A stretch of 64,000 nt of DNA from Verrucomicrobiaceae bacterium (GTDB lineage: Bacteria > Verrucomicrobiota > Verrucomicrobiia > Verrucomicrobiales > Verrucomicrobiaceae), in assembly GCA_027484445.1 (NCBI GenBank), contig JAIXSY010000032.1:1-64000 (forward strand), written 5' to 3'. Below are positions 18,980-27,080 of this stretch, one piece after another; position 1 is the first letter of the stretch, and every line of letters starts with the position of its first letter. The notes below the pieces were generated by a model. It ran no database searches. It worked only from the letters and a program-made list of their open reading frames with translations, and had not been told where the DNA came from. The translations under genes and the position numbers were made by a program.

Positions 18980-19921
18980 GTGAAAAACGCTCCTCGCTCC
19001 TCGCGTCGCACCTTTCTCGGCAGTGCGCTCTCCACCTTGACCTGCCAGATCATCGCGGCTGAGGAAAAGCCCGAACCGGTCTTCGACATCCACCAGCACA
19101 CGAACTACCACGGGCGGGAGGATGCCCACCTGCACGCGCACCAGCAAGCGATGGGTGTGACGCGCAGCATCCTGCTGCCAGCTGGAACTCCGCAGGCACG
19201 TGCCTCCACACATCAGGGCAAATCGAACGGCCTCGCCGCTCGCTGCGGCACGACAGAGACCTGCGCCCGCCTGGCCCGAGAAAATCCGCAGGCCTACCTA
19301 TGGGGAGCGAATGAAGTGACCGATCTGGACGAAGCGCCTGCCCAGATCGAAGCCTGGCTGAAGCAAGGTGCCTGCATCATTGGCGAGCAAAAGTTCGATG
19401 TGGAATGCGACTCTGCCGCTAGCCAAAAGCTCTACGAACTCGCAGCGGCCTACCGTGTGCCGATCTTGCTGCACTTTCAGTTTCAGACCTACAACCGTGG
19501 TTACGAAAGGTTTCACCGCATGTTGGAAAAGTATCCGCAGACGATCTTCATCGGCCATGCACAGACGTTCTGGGGAAACATCGACCGCAACCATGACGCA
19601 AAGGTGCTGTATCCCCAAACACCGGTGGCTCCAGGGGGCCTCACCGATCGCTACCTCGCGGATTATCCGAACCTCTACGCGGACATGTCCGCTGGATCAG
19701 GCCTTCTGGCTCTGACCCGTGATGAGGCGCACACGACTACCTTCCTCCAGAGGCATCAGGACAAAATCCTGTATGGCAGCGACTGCGCGGATCATCTGGG
19801 ACGCGGCCCTGGCTGCCAAGGAGCGCAAACGCTAGCCACGCTGCGCAGGCTGTCTCCCAGCAAAGCCGTGGAGCGCAAGATTCTTTGGGAAAATGCTCAG
19901 CGCGTGTTCCGACTGAGCTGA
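18980..19921 (+). CDS. Tat-exported amidohydrolase (amidohydrolase 2 family)
   Basis: 313 residues with a twin-arginine signal (SSRRTFLGSALSTLTCQII). TIM-barrel metal-binding motifs of the PF04909 family are present: the HxH pair in VFDIHQHTNYHG, a central His in PILLHFQFQ, IFIGHAQTFWGN and the terminal YGSDCADHLG (acid/base Asp). NLYADMSAGSG is also typical. The substrate is unknown; relatives include decarboxylases and lactonases. Tat export implies folding with its metal in the cytoplasm before leaving it. Confidence is high for the family and low for the reaction. Confidence 0.85.
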   Translation: MKNAPRSSRRTFLGSALSTLTCQIIAAEEKPEPVFDIHQHTNYHGREDAHLHAHQQAMGVTRSILLPAGTPQARASTHQGKSNGLAARCGTTETCARLARENPQAYLWGANEVTDLDEAPAQIEAWLKQGACIIGEQKFDVECDSAASQKLYELAAAYRVPILLHFQFQTYNRGYERFHRMLEKYPQTIFIGHAQTFWGNIDRNHDAKVLYPQTPVAPGGLTDRYLADYPNLYADMSAGSGLLALTRDEAHTTTFLQRHQDKILYGSDCADHLGRGPGCQGAQTLATLRRLSPSKAVERKILWENAQRVFRLS

Positions 19922-19978
19922 TGACGTTCAGCTTGCCAAACCACGGCGTGCCGCAGAGTCTGCGCCCTGAGTTTTGTC

Positions 19979-20860
19979 ATGACTTCACGCCTGCCCATCA
20001 CCAAAACGCCCAAATGCTACGTGGGCGGAGCTTTCATCCGCAGCGAAAGCGGCAAGGTGCAGCCTCTGTTGGATCAGGCTGGAACCTTTGTGGCAAACAT
20101 CCCCCAGTGCTCGCGCAAGGATCTGCGCAACGCTGTCGAAGCAGCGGCCAAAGCCGGACCAGGCTGGGCCAAGCGCACGGCCTTCAACCGCGGTCAGATC
20201 CTCTATCGATTGGCGGAAATGATGGAAGCCAGAGCCCAGGAGCTTGTTTCAGCCTTGCTGCTCACGCGTGCACAAAACGCCAAAACCACCGCAGCCGCCA
20301 CCCTCGAAGTCCGCGCTAGCATCGACCGCACCGTGCACTACGCAGGCTGGACCGATAAGTATGAAGCTCTGCTGGGCAGTGTGAACCCGGTGGCCTCTCC
20401 GCACTTCAACTTCACGACCATCGAGCCCGTTGGCATCGTGGGCATCATCGCCCCTGAAAAAGCGCCTCTGCTAGGTCTGCTTTCTCTAGTGCTGCCCGCC
20501 ATCACCAGTGGCAATGCCGTTGTCGCCCTGGCCAGTCCCACCGAGCCCTACCCGACCCTCCTGCTGGGAGAAATGCTGGCCACCAGTGATCTGCCAGGCG
20601 GCGTGCTGAATCTGCTGACCGGCACCCGCAAAGACCTGTTGCCCACCTTTGCCACCCATGAACACCTGCGCGCCATCAGCGCCGCTGTCGGTCCTGATGA
20701 GCGCCGCGAACTGCGTGCTGGGGCTGCGGCCAGCATCAAGCGCACTCACCTGCGACAAGAAGAGCAAGACATCGACTGGCAAGAGGCAAGGCAGCAAGGG
20801 CTGGAGGAAATCCGAGCCCTGATCGAGCTGAAAACCACATGGCATCCTGTGGGCGTCTGA
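19979..20860 (+). CDS. Short aldehyde-dehydrogenase-family protein lacking the catalytic half
   Basis: 293 residues matching only the N-terminal NAD-binding part of aldehyde dehydrogenases (usual length about 480-500). KCYVGGAFIRSESGK, ARQ-like GPGWAKRTAFNRGQILYRLAEM, VEPVGIVGIIAPEKAPLLGL (the nucleotide-binding region), GNAVVALASPTEPYP and DLPGGVLNLLTG are recognisable. The catalytic Cys and the general-base Glu region are absent, replaced by a charged tail (HLRQEEQDIDWQEARQQGLE). It is probably a non-catalytic or structural homologue, or a truncated gene. The following DNA does not continue the ALDH sequence before the convergent neighbour. Confidence 0.75.
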   Translation: MTSRLPITKTPKCYVGGAFIRSESGKVQPLLDQAGTFVANIPQCSRKDLRNAVEAAAKAGPGWAKRTAFNRGQILYRLAEMMEARAQELVSALLLTRAQNAKTTAAATLEVRASIDRTVHYAGWTDKYEALLGSVNPVASPHFNFTTIEPVGIVGIIAPEKAPLLGLLSLVLPAITSGNAVVALASPTEPYPTLLLGEMLATSDLPGGVLNLLTGTRKDLLPTFATHEHLRAISAAVGPDERRELRAGAAASIKRTHLRQEEQDIDWQEARQQGLEEIRALIELKTTWHPVGV

Positions 20861-20899
20861 ACGATGACCCACGCGGTGTTTGCGCCTTGGAGCGGACAA

Positions 20900-22321
20900 T
20901 CACCATCCGCCACCGAGCGCCTTCACCAGCATGACCGTGACCAAAAAGAGCTCACCCTGGAGTCGAGTCGCCTCACGCTCAGCCCTGAGCAGCGTCCGCT
21001 GCGCATCCAAAACCTCAAAGTAAGCCACCAGGCCTGACTCGTAGCGCTTCTGAGACAAATCCAAGGCCCGGCTGGCAGCCGCCACCGTTGTGTCTTGGAC
21101 CGCAGACTGACGGCGCAGGACATCCAGTCCTGCCAACGCATCTTCCACCTCGCGCATGGCAGCCAAAACCGTCTGCCGGTAGCGCGAAGCAGACTGCTCG
21201 TAGCGCGCTTTGGCAGCCAAATGATTCGCCCGCACACGCCCACCGCGGAGCAGCGGCCATTCCAAACCCGCAGGCCCAAGCCCCCAGACGAGACTGCTTC
21301 GATTGTCCATCAGATCATAAAAGCTCGTCTGCGTCCCCCCCCGCACACCCAGGGTGATGGAGGGAAAAAAAGCCGCACGCGCCACACCGATTTCCGCATT
21401 CAACGCGGCCATTTCACGCTCAGCCGCAGCGATGTCGGGCCGACGTTCGAGCAAAGTGCTAGGCACTGCCCGAGGAAGGTTCGGCGGTGTGCCAGCCAAC
21501 GGCAGGGTGGGCAGGCGCATCTCACTCGGAACCTGGCCCAGCAGCAGGGCGATGGCGTGCTCCAGCTCAGCACGATCCCGCTCAAGACCTATCGCCTCCG
21601 CCTGTGTTTCCGCTAAGTCTGTCTCCGCCTGTGCGACATCGACCTGCGCGACATCCCCCTGCGCGAACCTTTTTCTCGCCAAATCTGCCGTACGCTGACG
21701 CACACTGACCGTTCGGCGCAGCAAGGCCAGCTGCGCATCCTGAAGCCGGAGCGCGTAGTAGTTCATCGCCAGCTCACTCAGCAAGCCGAGACGTGCATTT
21801 TCCGCATCTGCCTCCGCCGCATCACCACGCGCCGCGCCCGCACGTGACTGATTTCGAATCCGCCCCCAGAAGTCGATTTCATAATCGAGATCCAATGCAT
21901 TCAGCAGCGTGGTCCGCGTGCGTCCACCCGCGAACTGAAACTGCATCGAACCTGTCGCGCGATCACGCTGGGCCGAATTGCGCAGAGTCGCTGCAGGAAA
22001 AAGCCCAGCACGATCCGCTCGGGCCATAGCCCTGGCCTCCAGCACACGCTGGCGCGCGATCTCCAGCGTGGGGCTGCCTTGCTCAGCCTGCTGCATCAAA
22101 CGGCTCAAGCGATCATCGCGGAAAAGATGCCACCAATCTCCACGCGGAGACGCATCGGCAGGCTTTGCCGTGCGCCATGGACCCGCAGAGGCAAAAGTCT
22201 CTGGAAGATCCATCGAAACCGCAGGACGACGCGGCGCGAGGTCACAACTGGCCAAAAGGCAAGTCGCGCTAATGCCAAGAACCCAAAAACGCCCAAGGGG
22301 CCAGAGCAGCACACAGAACAT
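20900..22321 (-). CDS. RND efflux system outer-membrane lipoprotein (NodT/OprM family)
   Basis: 473 residues from the ATG at 22321. A frame from 22369 is also open, but the later start gives a proper lipoprotein signal ending in the lipobox LLASC-D. Two OEP repeats are present: the first about 70-260 (TLEIARQRVLEARA, LDYEIDFWGRIRNQSR, NYYALRLQDAQLALLRRTV), the second about 270-470 (RRPDIAAAEREMAALNAEIG, FFPSITLGVRGG, LLRGGRVRANHLAAKARYE, YFEVLDAQRTLLRAERE). It forms the trimeric outer-membrane channel of a tripartite exporter. No inner-membrane pump or adaptor gene lies next to it, so its partner must be elsewhere. Confidence 0.9.
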   Translation of the reverse strand: MFCVLLWPLGRFWVLGISATCLLASCDLAPRRPAVSMDLPETFASAGPWRTAKPADASPRGDWWHLFRDDRLSRLMQQAEQGSPTLEIARQRVLEARAMARADRAGLFPAATLRNSAQRDRATGSMQFQFAGGRTRTTLLNALDLDYEIDFWGRIRNQSRAGAARGDAAEADAENARLGLLSELAMNYYALRLQDAQLALLRRTVSVRQRTADLARKRFAQGDVAQVDVAQAETDLAETQAEAIGLERDRAELEHAIALLLGQVPSEMRLPTLPLAGTPPNLPRAVPSTLLERRPDIAAAEREMAALNAEIGVARAAFFPSITLGVRGGTQTSFYDLMDNRSSLVWGLGPAGLEWPLLRGGRVRANHLAAKARYEQSASRYRQTVLAAMREVEDALAGLDVLRRQSAVQDTTVAAASRALDLSQKRYESGLVAYFEVLDAQRTLLRAEREATRLQGELFLVTVMLVKALGGGW

Positions 22322-22373
22322 GGAAGGAAGGGTAAGCGCTAAACGTCGGCATCCTTGCCAAGAAAGCATCGCA

Positions 22374-22655
22374 TCAATCCACAGGTTCTGCTTTCACTCC
22401 CAGGTCTTCCAGAATCGCATCCACGTTTTGCAAAAGCTTGTAGGGCACACGGCGGCGCTGGTATTTGCGAAAAATCACATCGCGCAAAGCGAGCCATAGA
22501 GCCGCGTCTGGCTTTTCCACAGGCACCCAGTCTTCATCTTCCGGTTCCGTTTTGCGAAAGAGCCAGGCACGACTGTTCCAGTAGGCACGGTAGTATCGCT
22601 TCTTGCCGTCCTCCTCTCGGTTCTCGTGCCATTCATGGACTTGGTTTTTGGTCAT
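22374..22655 (-). CDS. Hypothetical small soluble protein
   Basis: 93 residues from the ATG at 22655. An upstream ATG at 22694 would overlap the divergent protease gene. The sequence is charged and aromatic-rich (HEWHENREEDGKKRYYRAYW, RAWLFRKTEPEDEDWVP), with an RKYQRRRVPYKLL basic stretch and no membrane segment. It resembles a small conserved protein of unknown function. It lies just upstream of the efflux lipoprotein on the same strand, which suggests but does not prove cotranscription. Confidence 0.65.
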   Translation of the reverse strand: MTKNQVHEWHENREEDGKKRYYRAYWNSRAWLFRKTEPEDEDWVPVEKPDAALWLALRDVIFRKYQRRRVPYKLLQNVDAILEDLGVKAEPVD

Positions 22656-22688
22656 TGAGTCGCCAGAGGATGCGCTAGTATCCGTGTC

Positions 22689-23636
22689 ATGCAAGCCCCC
22701 ATGCCCATCACTTCATCCCCCCTGCCCCGGCTGCTGCTCTACTTGCTTGCCGTCATGGTGGGCGGCGCGCTGCTTGCCACGCCGCTTTTCCATCTAGGGC
22801 AGCAAACTCAAGCCTGGCTGGAAGACAACTCCTGGGGCAGCTCCGGACCTGGGCGCTGGCTACGGGCGGAGATCCAGCGCGCGCACTTCACCCGCTACTT
22901 CAACCGCGCTGTGCTCGTCTGCGCGATTCTTTTCATTTGGCCCTGCCTGCGTGGACTGCGTCTTCAGCGGGACCACTTGCCATCCTGGACGCTTACCCCA
23001 AAAGCTCTGAGATCCTTCGGAATCGGTTTCAGTCTCGCCGCAGGGCTGCTGCTCTTGATGGGCTTTCTTTTCATTCAAGGCGGTGCCTACCAGCTCAGGC
23101 CCAACCCCGGCTGGCTAAAATTGGGGGAACCCATCACCGCCGCTCTCGGGGCGAGCCTTGTCGAAGAATTCTTCTTCCGAACCTTGCTGCTGGGGCTCTT
23201 GCTGGGCTCGATGCCTCGTCGCGCTGCCATTTTCTGGGCCGTCTTCATCTTCGCCATGGTGCATTTCCTAAAGCCACCTGTCGGCTGGCAAATCGCCGAT
23301 GAACAGATCACCTGGGCGAGCGGCTTTGTCGTACTGGGTCAAATCGCACTCGGGTTCAGCGACATCCAGTTCCTGCTGGCCGAGTTCGCTACCCTCGCCG
23401 CCGTCGGTTGGGCGCTGACTCAGGCAAGGCTGCAAACAGGTGCACTGTGGGGCAGCATCGGCCTTCACGCAGGCTGGGTCTTTGGGCTGAAATGGTTCAG
23501 CGGACTGACCCTTCACCTCAAAGGCTGGCTGCCCTGGATCGGTCCCAATCTCAAAGTTGGCCTCGTGCCCTTGGTCATGGTTCTGTTCACTGGATGGCTC
23601 GCCCTGCGGCAGCTCCCACGTCATCAAGAGACGTGA
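22689..23636 (+). CDS. CPBP-family intramembrane metalloprotease (CAAX-like)
   Basis: 315 residues with about eight hydrophobic segments. The conserved motifs are EEFFFR (Glu159-Glu160, Arg164), FxxxH in FIFAMVHF (His192) and a late LHAGW His. These are the catalytic or zinc-binding elements of the Abi/CPBP family, membrane proteases related to Rce1. Substrates are unknown; roles in bacteriocin self-immunity or protein processing are known in other bacteria. It is divergent from the small gene at 22374-22655. Confidence 0.85.
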   Translation: MQAPMPITSSPLPRLLLYLLAVMVGGALLATPLFHLGQQTQAWLEDNSWGSSGPGRWLRAEIQRAHFTRYFNRAVLVCAILFIWPCLRGLRLQRDHLPSWTLTPKALRSFGIGFSLAAGLLLLMGFLFIQGGAYQLRPNPGWLKLGEPITAALGASLVEEFFFRTLLLGLLLGSMPRRAAIFWAVFIFAMVHFLKPPVGWQIADEQITWASGFVVLGQIALGFSDIQFLLAEFATLAAVGWALTQARLQTGALWGSIGLHAGWVFGLKWFSGLTLHLKGWLPWIGPNLKVGLVPLVMVLFTGWLALRQLPRHQET

Positions 23637-23687
23637 TAATTCATTTGCAGGTAAGCGCAGAGCCTGGAATCATTCTTCGTGCCTCCT

Positions 23688-23772
23688 GCCCGGGTGGCGG
23701 AATTGGTAGACGCGCCAGACTTAGGATCTGGTTGAGAGATCAGTGCAGGTTCGAGTCCTGTCCCGGGCACCA
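23688..23772 (+). tRNA. tRNA-Leu (anticodon UAG)
   Basis: 85 nt including an encoded CCA end. The acceptor arms GCCCGGG and CCCGGGC pair perfectly. The anticodon stem CCAGA/TCTGG encloses the loop CTTAGGA, giving anticodon TAG, which reads CUA/CUG. A variable stem (type II, as expected for Leu) and the T loop GGTTCGAGTCC are present. Confidence 0.95.
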
Positions 23773-23848
23773 CGAGCGATTCAGCTCATTCTCGTGCAGT
23801 GTCTCTGACAAGCACCTTGCCAGTCGGCCTCATCCCGCGCCATGATGA

Positions 23849-24559
23849 GTGCACATGCACCCTGAAATTCCGAAACTGCTCCAGCTCCAAGAACGCGACC
23901 AACGCATCCGCGCCCTGCAAAAGGATCTCAAGGACATCCCCAAGCATGAGCTAGCCGCCAAAACAAAGCTCGCGGGTGACACTGCTGCCGTGGAAGCCGC
24001 CACGCAAAAAACACGCGAAATCGAAGTCAAAATCAAAGGCGTCGAACTCGACATCCAAACCCGCAAAAACACCATCAAACGCCTCGGAGATCAGCAATTC
24101 GAGACGCGCAAAAACGATGAATTCCAAGCCCTTGGCGTGGAGATCAAACGCTATGAAAACGATGTGCGTGCCCTGGAGGATCAAGAACTGGAACACATGG
24201 AAGTACTCGAAGGAGCCAAAGCAGTCCTGAAGGAAGCTCAGGGTCTTTTGGCCGCAACACAGGGGCGGGTGAATGAAGAACTCAAAGCACTCGCCGAACG
24301 TGCCGAAGGCCTCAAAAAGAGACTCACCGAACTCGAAGCAGAACGCAGCGCGCTCGCAGCACCTATTGATCAATCTGCCCTCGATCTCTACACCCGCATC
24401 TTTACCAAAAAAGGCGACCAAGCTGTCTCAGCTCTTGAAAACGGCATCTGCGGCGGCTGCCATATGAAGGTCGTGTCTGGCACCATCCAAACCGCACGCG
24501 CTGGTGAGACCCTCGCCCAATGCGATAGCTGCGGACGCATACTTTACTTGGTCGAATAA
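23849..24559 (+). CDS. Coiled-coil protein with C4-type zinc ribbon (CT398-like)
   Basis: 236 residues. Residues 1-180 are an almost continuous coiled coil (LLQLQERDQRIRALQKDL onward). The C terminus has a zinc ribbon with CGGCHMKV and CDSCGRILYL, four Cys in two CxxC pairs. This is the PF02591 family, widespread in bacteria. It is thought to be a cytosolic nucleic-acid-associated or flagellar/secretion-related adapter, and the exact role is unknown. The start at 23849 or the ATG six bases on are equally possible. It converges with the TPR gene, 26 bp apart. Confidence 0.88.
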   Translation: MHMHPEIPKLLQLQERDQRIRALQKDLKDIPKHELAAKTKLAGDTAAVEAATQKTREIEVKIKGVELDIQTRKNTIKRLGDQQFETRKNDEFQALGVEIKRYENDVRALEDQELEHMEVLEGAKAVLKEAQGLLAATQGRVNEELKALAERAEGLKKRLTELEAERSALAAPIDQSALDLYTRIFTKKGDQAVSALENGICGGCHMKVVSGTIQTARAGETLAQCDSCGRILYLVE

Positions 24560-24585
24560 CAGCGAAACGTGCCCAAAAGACACGC

Positions 24586-25968
24586 TTACTTGCCTTTGCG
24601 CAGCGCTCTTTCCAGATCCGCGATCAATCGAGTCAAGCTATCGCTAGGCTTGATTTCCTGGCTTCTTTTGAGCAGAGGCAAAGCTTCCGAAAGTTTGTTG
24701 GCCGCCAGATGAATCTGGGCCAAACGGATGCTAGCGACCGCCTCCTGATCTTTGATCTTGATCGCTCTCTCATACCAGCCCACTGCTCGTGGCGTGTCAC
24801 CTTTGTCCTGGTAATGTTGGCCCAGAAGCAGCAACGCAGCACCATCCAAAGGATTCAATTCCACCACGCGCTCAAGCATCGCCGCAGACTCATCCGATCG
24901 TCCCGAACTCACCGCCAGTCGAGCTTCCAGCTTGAGCAGGCGCGCCTCCTGATCCTTCGCCAATTTCCCCGCCCCTGCTTTTCGCGCTGATTCAACAAGT
25001 GCCGCTGCTTCGGTGAGCCCACCTTGAATCGATAGATTTTCCGCCTGCGAAATCACTTTGGCTGCATCGAAATCACCTGACTCCAGAGCACGCTTGTAGG
25101 CACTCAGGGCCAAGCCAGTGTCTTTCGCCACCAAGTAGATGTCTCCAAGCCGCTGAAGATCGGCAGGCTTTGCCAAACCCATCCTTGCCAAGAACTCCAA
25201 GTTTTCTGCCGCTTTGCCATTCTCCTTCAGCGCCAAATAAGCTTCGCTCTGCAAACTGATGAACTCCGTGCGTTCAGGATTTTGGCGAATGATCTCCTCG
25301 CAGATCGCGACCGCTTCACCAGCCTTTTGCTGCTTCAAGGCGCACCGAATCAGTCCCAGCTTCCAGTCGAGCAGATCAGGCTGAAACATAAGCGCCATTC
25401 GATATGCGCTCTCCGCACTTGCCGCACGATCCAGAGACAACAAAGCAAACCCATACAAACCGTAGGTCGGACCATCTTGTGCACCCAGTCCAATCGCACG
25501 GCTCAGGCTTGTTACTGCTTCCAGCCACTTCTGCTGCCGAACTTGTGCCATGCCTAGACCGCGCCATGCACGACGGAAGCTCGGAAACTTTTCCACCGCA
25601 CGCTGGAACATCATGATCGCAGCATCTGGCTGACCATTTTCCAAATACAGATTCCCCAAGGTCAGATCAAAGGTCGCATTCGTCTCGGGTTTGATGAACT
25701 TGACCAAAGCTTCCGCAGCCTCCTGTGGCTTTTTCATCATCGGAAGCAACTGATTCAGGATCTCTCGATCATCTTCTGACAAAGGCGGCTCGACATCAGG
25801 GAAGACACTGTAGGTTCCCAGAAAGAATTTAGCAAAGCTCGGATCATTCCAGAGCTCCAGTGCATACGCTGCAGGGCGTGGTTTCTCCGCCGACGCAGTA
25901 GAATTCGCAGGATTGGCAAGCAATTGAGCTGCGGTGGAAATCAAGATGAGACAAGGAAGCGTTTTCAA
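24586..25968 (-). CDS. TPR protein, last gene of the TonB cluster
   Basis: 460 residues if read from a TTG at 25968 that overlaps the tonB stop (TTGA) and opens a signal peptide (KTLPCLILISTAAQLLA). An ATG at 26040 would bury 75 bp inside tonB, so I prefer the TTG. The mature part is mostly tetratricopeptide repeats (LGNLYLENGQPDAAIMMFQR, LGLIRCALKQQKAGEAVAI, LLLLGQHYQDKGDTPRAVGW). Periplasmic TPR proteins occupy the same place at the end of Vibrio-type TonB2 clusters, where they aid TonB function. It is probably a partner of the TonB machinery, by inference from context. Confidence 0.82.
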   Translation of the reverse strand: MKTLPCLILISTAAQLLANPANSTASAEKPRPAAYALELWNDPSFAKFFLGTYSVFPDVEPPLSEDDREILNQLLPMMKKPQEAAEALVKFIKPETNATFDLTLGNLYLENGQPDAAIMMFQRAVEKFPSFRRAWRGLGMAQVRQQKWLEAVTSLSRAIGLGAQDGPTYGLYGFALLSLDRAASAESAYRMALMFQPDLLDWKLGLIRCALKQQKAGEAVAICEEIIRQNPERTEFISLQSEAYLALKENGKAAENLEFLARMGLAKPADLQRLGDIYLVAKDTGLALSAYKRALESGDFDAAKVISQAENLSIQGGLTEAAALVESARKAGAGKLAKDQEARLLKLEARLAVSSGRSDESAAMLERVVELNPLDGAALLLLGQHYQDKGDTPRAVGWYERAIKIKDQEAVASIRLAQIHLAANKLSEALPLLKRSQEIKPSDSLTRLIADLERALRKGK

Positions 25969-26657
25969 TCGAAACGAAAGGGCAGTTTGAGTTTGAAACT
26001 GACAGGTTGACCACCGCGGGTGCCAGGCTTGAAGCGCCATTCACGAGCCGCCTCAAGGCAGGGTTGATTGGCCGCAGGGTCAGGAGATTGCAGAACTTCA
26101 GCGCGGGTAACAGCTCCGTCTTTTCCGACAATGATGAGCACTTCCACTTTACCTTTGATGCGCTTGCGGACATCCGAATCCAGCTTGGGGGATACACGAT
26201 TGGTTGGACTTGGCTTCGTATCCAGCATGCCGCTAGAGAGCATCTCCTCCGCAGCCATGGAGCCTCCTCCCGTGCCAGTGCCGCCAATGACACCACCACT
26301 TGCAAAACTGGCAAAACCACTGCCAAAACCACCCTCACCTGCCACTCCGTTCAGGGCGGAGCCAAGGTCACTCAGACTTAGATTGGATAAAGCGGGAGCT
26401 CCTGGAGCTGAATCCACCTGCTGCTGGAGCTCCTTCAGCTCCGTCATGTCCGCCTTCACGTCTTCGATCTCTTGATCGACTTTTTCCTTGGGTTCTTCTT
26501 CCTCCTTTTTGTCTTCCTCCTTAGCCACATCCACTTCCTGAAGAACATCTTTCTTTTCAGCCACCTTTTCTCCTTTTGGAATCAAAAAACCACCAAAGAG
26601 AAAGACGACCGCGTGGAGAAACACGGCAGCAAGGACTCCAAGGAAGGCCTTCTTCAT
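25965..26657 (-). CDS. TonB-family energy transducer
   Basis: 230 residues. A single N-terminal membrane helix (about 5-25, FLGVLAAVFLHAVVFLFGGFL) is followed by a long Lys/Glu-rich periplasmic spacer (about 30-75) and a Gly-rich stretch. The C-terminal TonB domain (about 150-230) has VSPKLDSDVRKRIKGKVEV, VGKDGAVTRAEVLQSP and the terminal LKLPFRFD. It spans the periplasm and carries proton-motive energy from ExbB/ExbD to the outer-membrane receptor. It lies between exbD (9 bp) and the TPR gene (overlap) and is surely part of that operon. Confidence 0.92.
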   Translation of the reverse strand: MKKAFLGVLAAVFLHAVVFLFGGFLIPKGEKVAEKKDVLQEVDVAKEEDKKEEEEPKEKVDQEIEDVKADMTELKELQQQVDSAPGAPALSNLSLSDLGSALNGVAGEGGFGSGFASFASGGVIGGTGTGGGSMAAEEMLSSGMLDTKPSPTNRVSPKLDSDVRKRIKGKVEVLIIVGKDGAVTRAEVLQSPDPAANQPCLEAAREWRFKPGTRGGQPVSFKLKLPFRFD

Positions 26658-26666
26658 AAAAGAACA

Positions 26667-27074
26667 TCACTTACGCTCCGTGGACAGAGCGACTTTGGTA
26701 ATGCCAGCCTTCTTGACCTCATCAATCACGGCGACGACATGAGAGTATTCCGCCTTACCGTCTGCATTCACCACAACCGCAAGGTCCTTGGTCGCTGCTT
26801 TTGCGTTTTGAATGCGAATGGGGAGCTGTGCAAAATTGATCTTCTCTTTGTTCACAAAGATCTCACCTTGCTGAGCCACACTGAGCGTAAGCGGTGCATC
26901 CGATTTTTCTTTGGGAGAAGATGTAGAAGCAGCGGGCACATTGACCGTAATCCCTTCATTCTTGGTCATGGACAAGGATACCATGACGAAGGTGGCGAGG
27001 AGGAAGAACACCACGTCAATGAGTGGCACCACTTCAATCTTTGCGTGTTTTTTCGGACGTTTGCGGAACTTCAT
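26667..27074 (-). CDS. exbD: Biopolymer transport protein, ExbD/TolR family
   Basis: 135 residues. A basic N terminus (MKFRKRPKKHAKIEVVPL) leads into one membrane helix with the conserved protonatable Asp in PLIDVVFFLLATFVMV, the proton-path residue of ExbD. A periplasmic domain with VNKEKINFAQL, VVVNADGKAEYSHVVAVIDE and a short KVALSTERK end follows. It works with ExbB to energise TonB. It sits 6 bp after the exbB gene. Confidence 0.93.
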   Translation of the reverse strand: MKFRKRPKKHAKIEVVPLIDVVFFLLATFVMVSLSMTKNEGITVNVPAASTSSPKEKSDAPLTLSVAQQGEIFVNKEKINFAQLPIRIQNAKAATKDLAVVVNADGKAEYSHVVAVIDEVKKAGITKVALSTERK

Positions 27075-27080
27075 AAGAGA

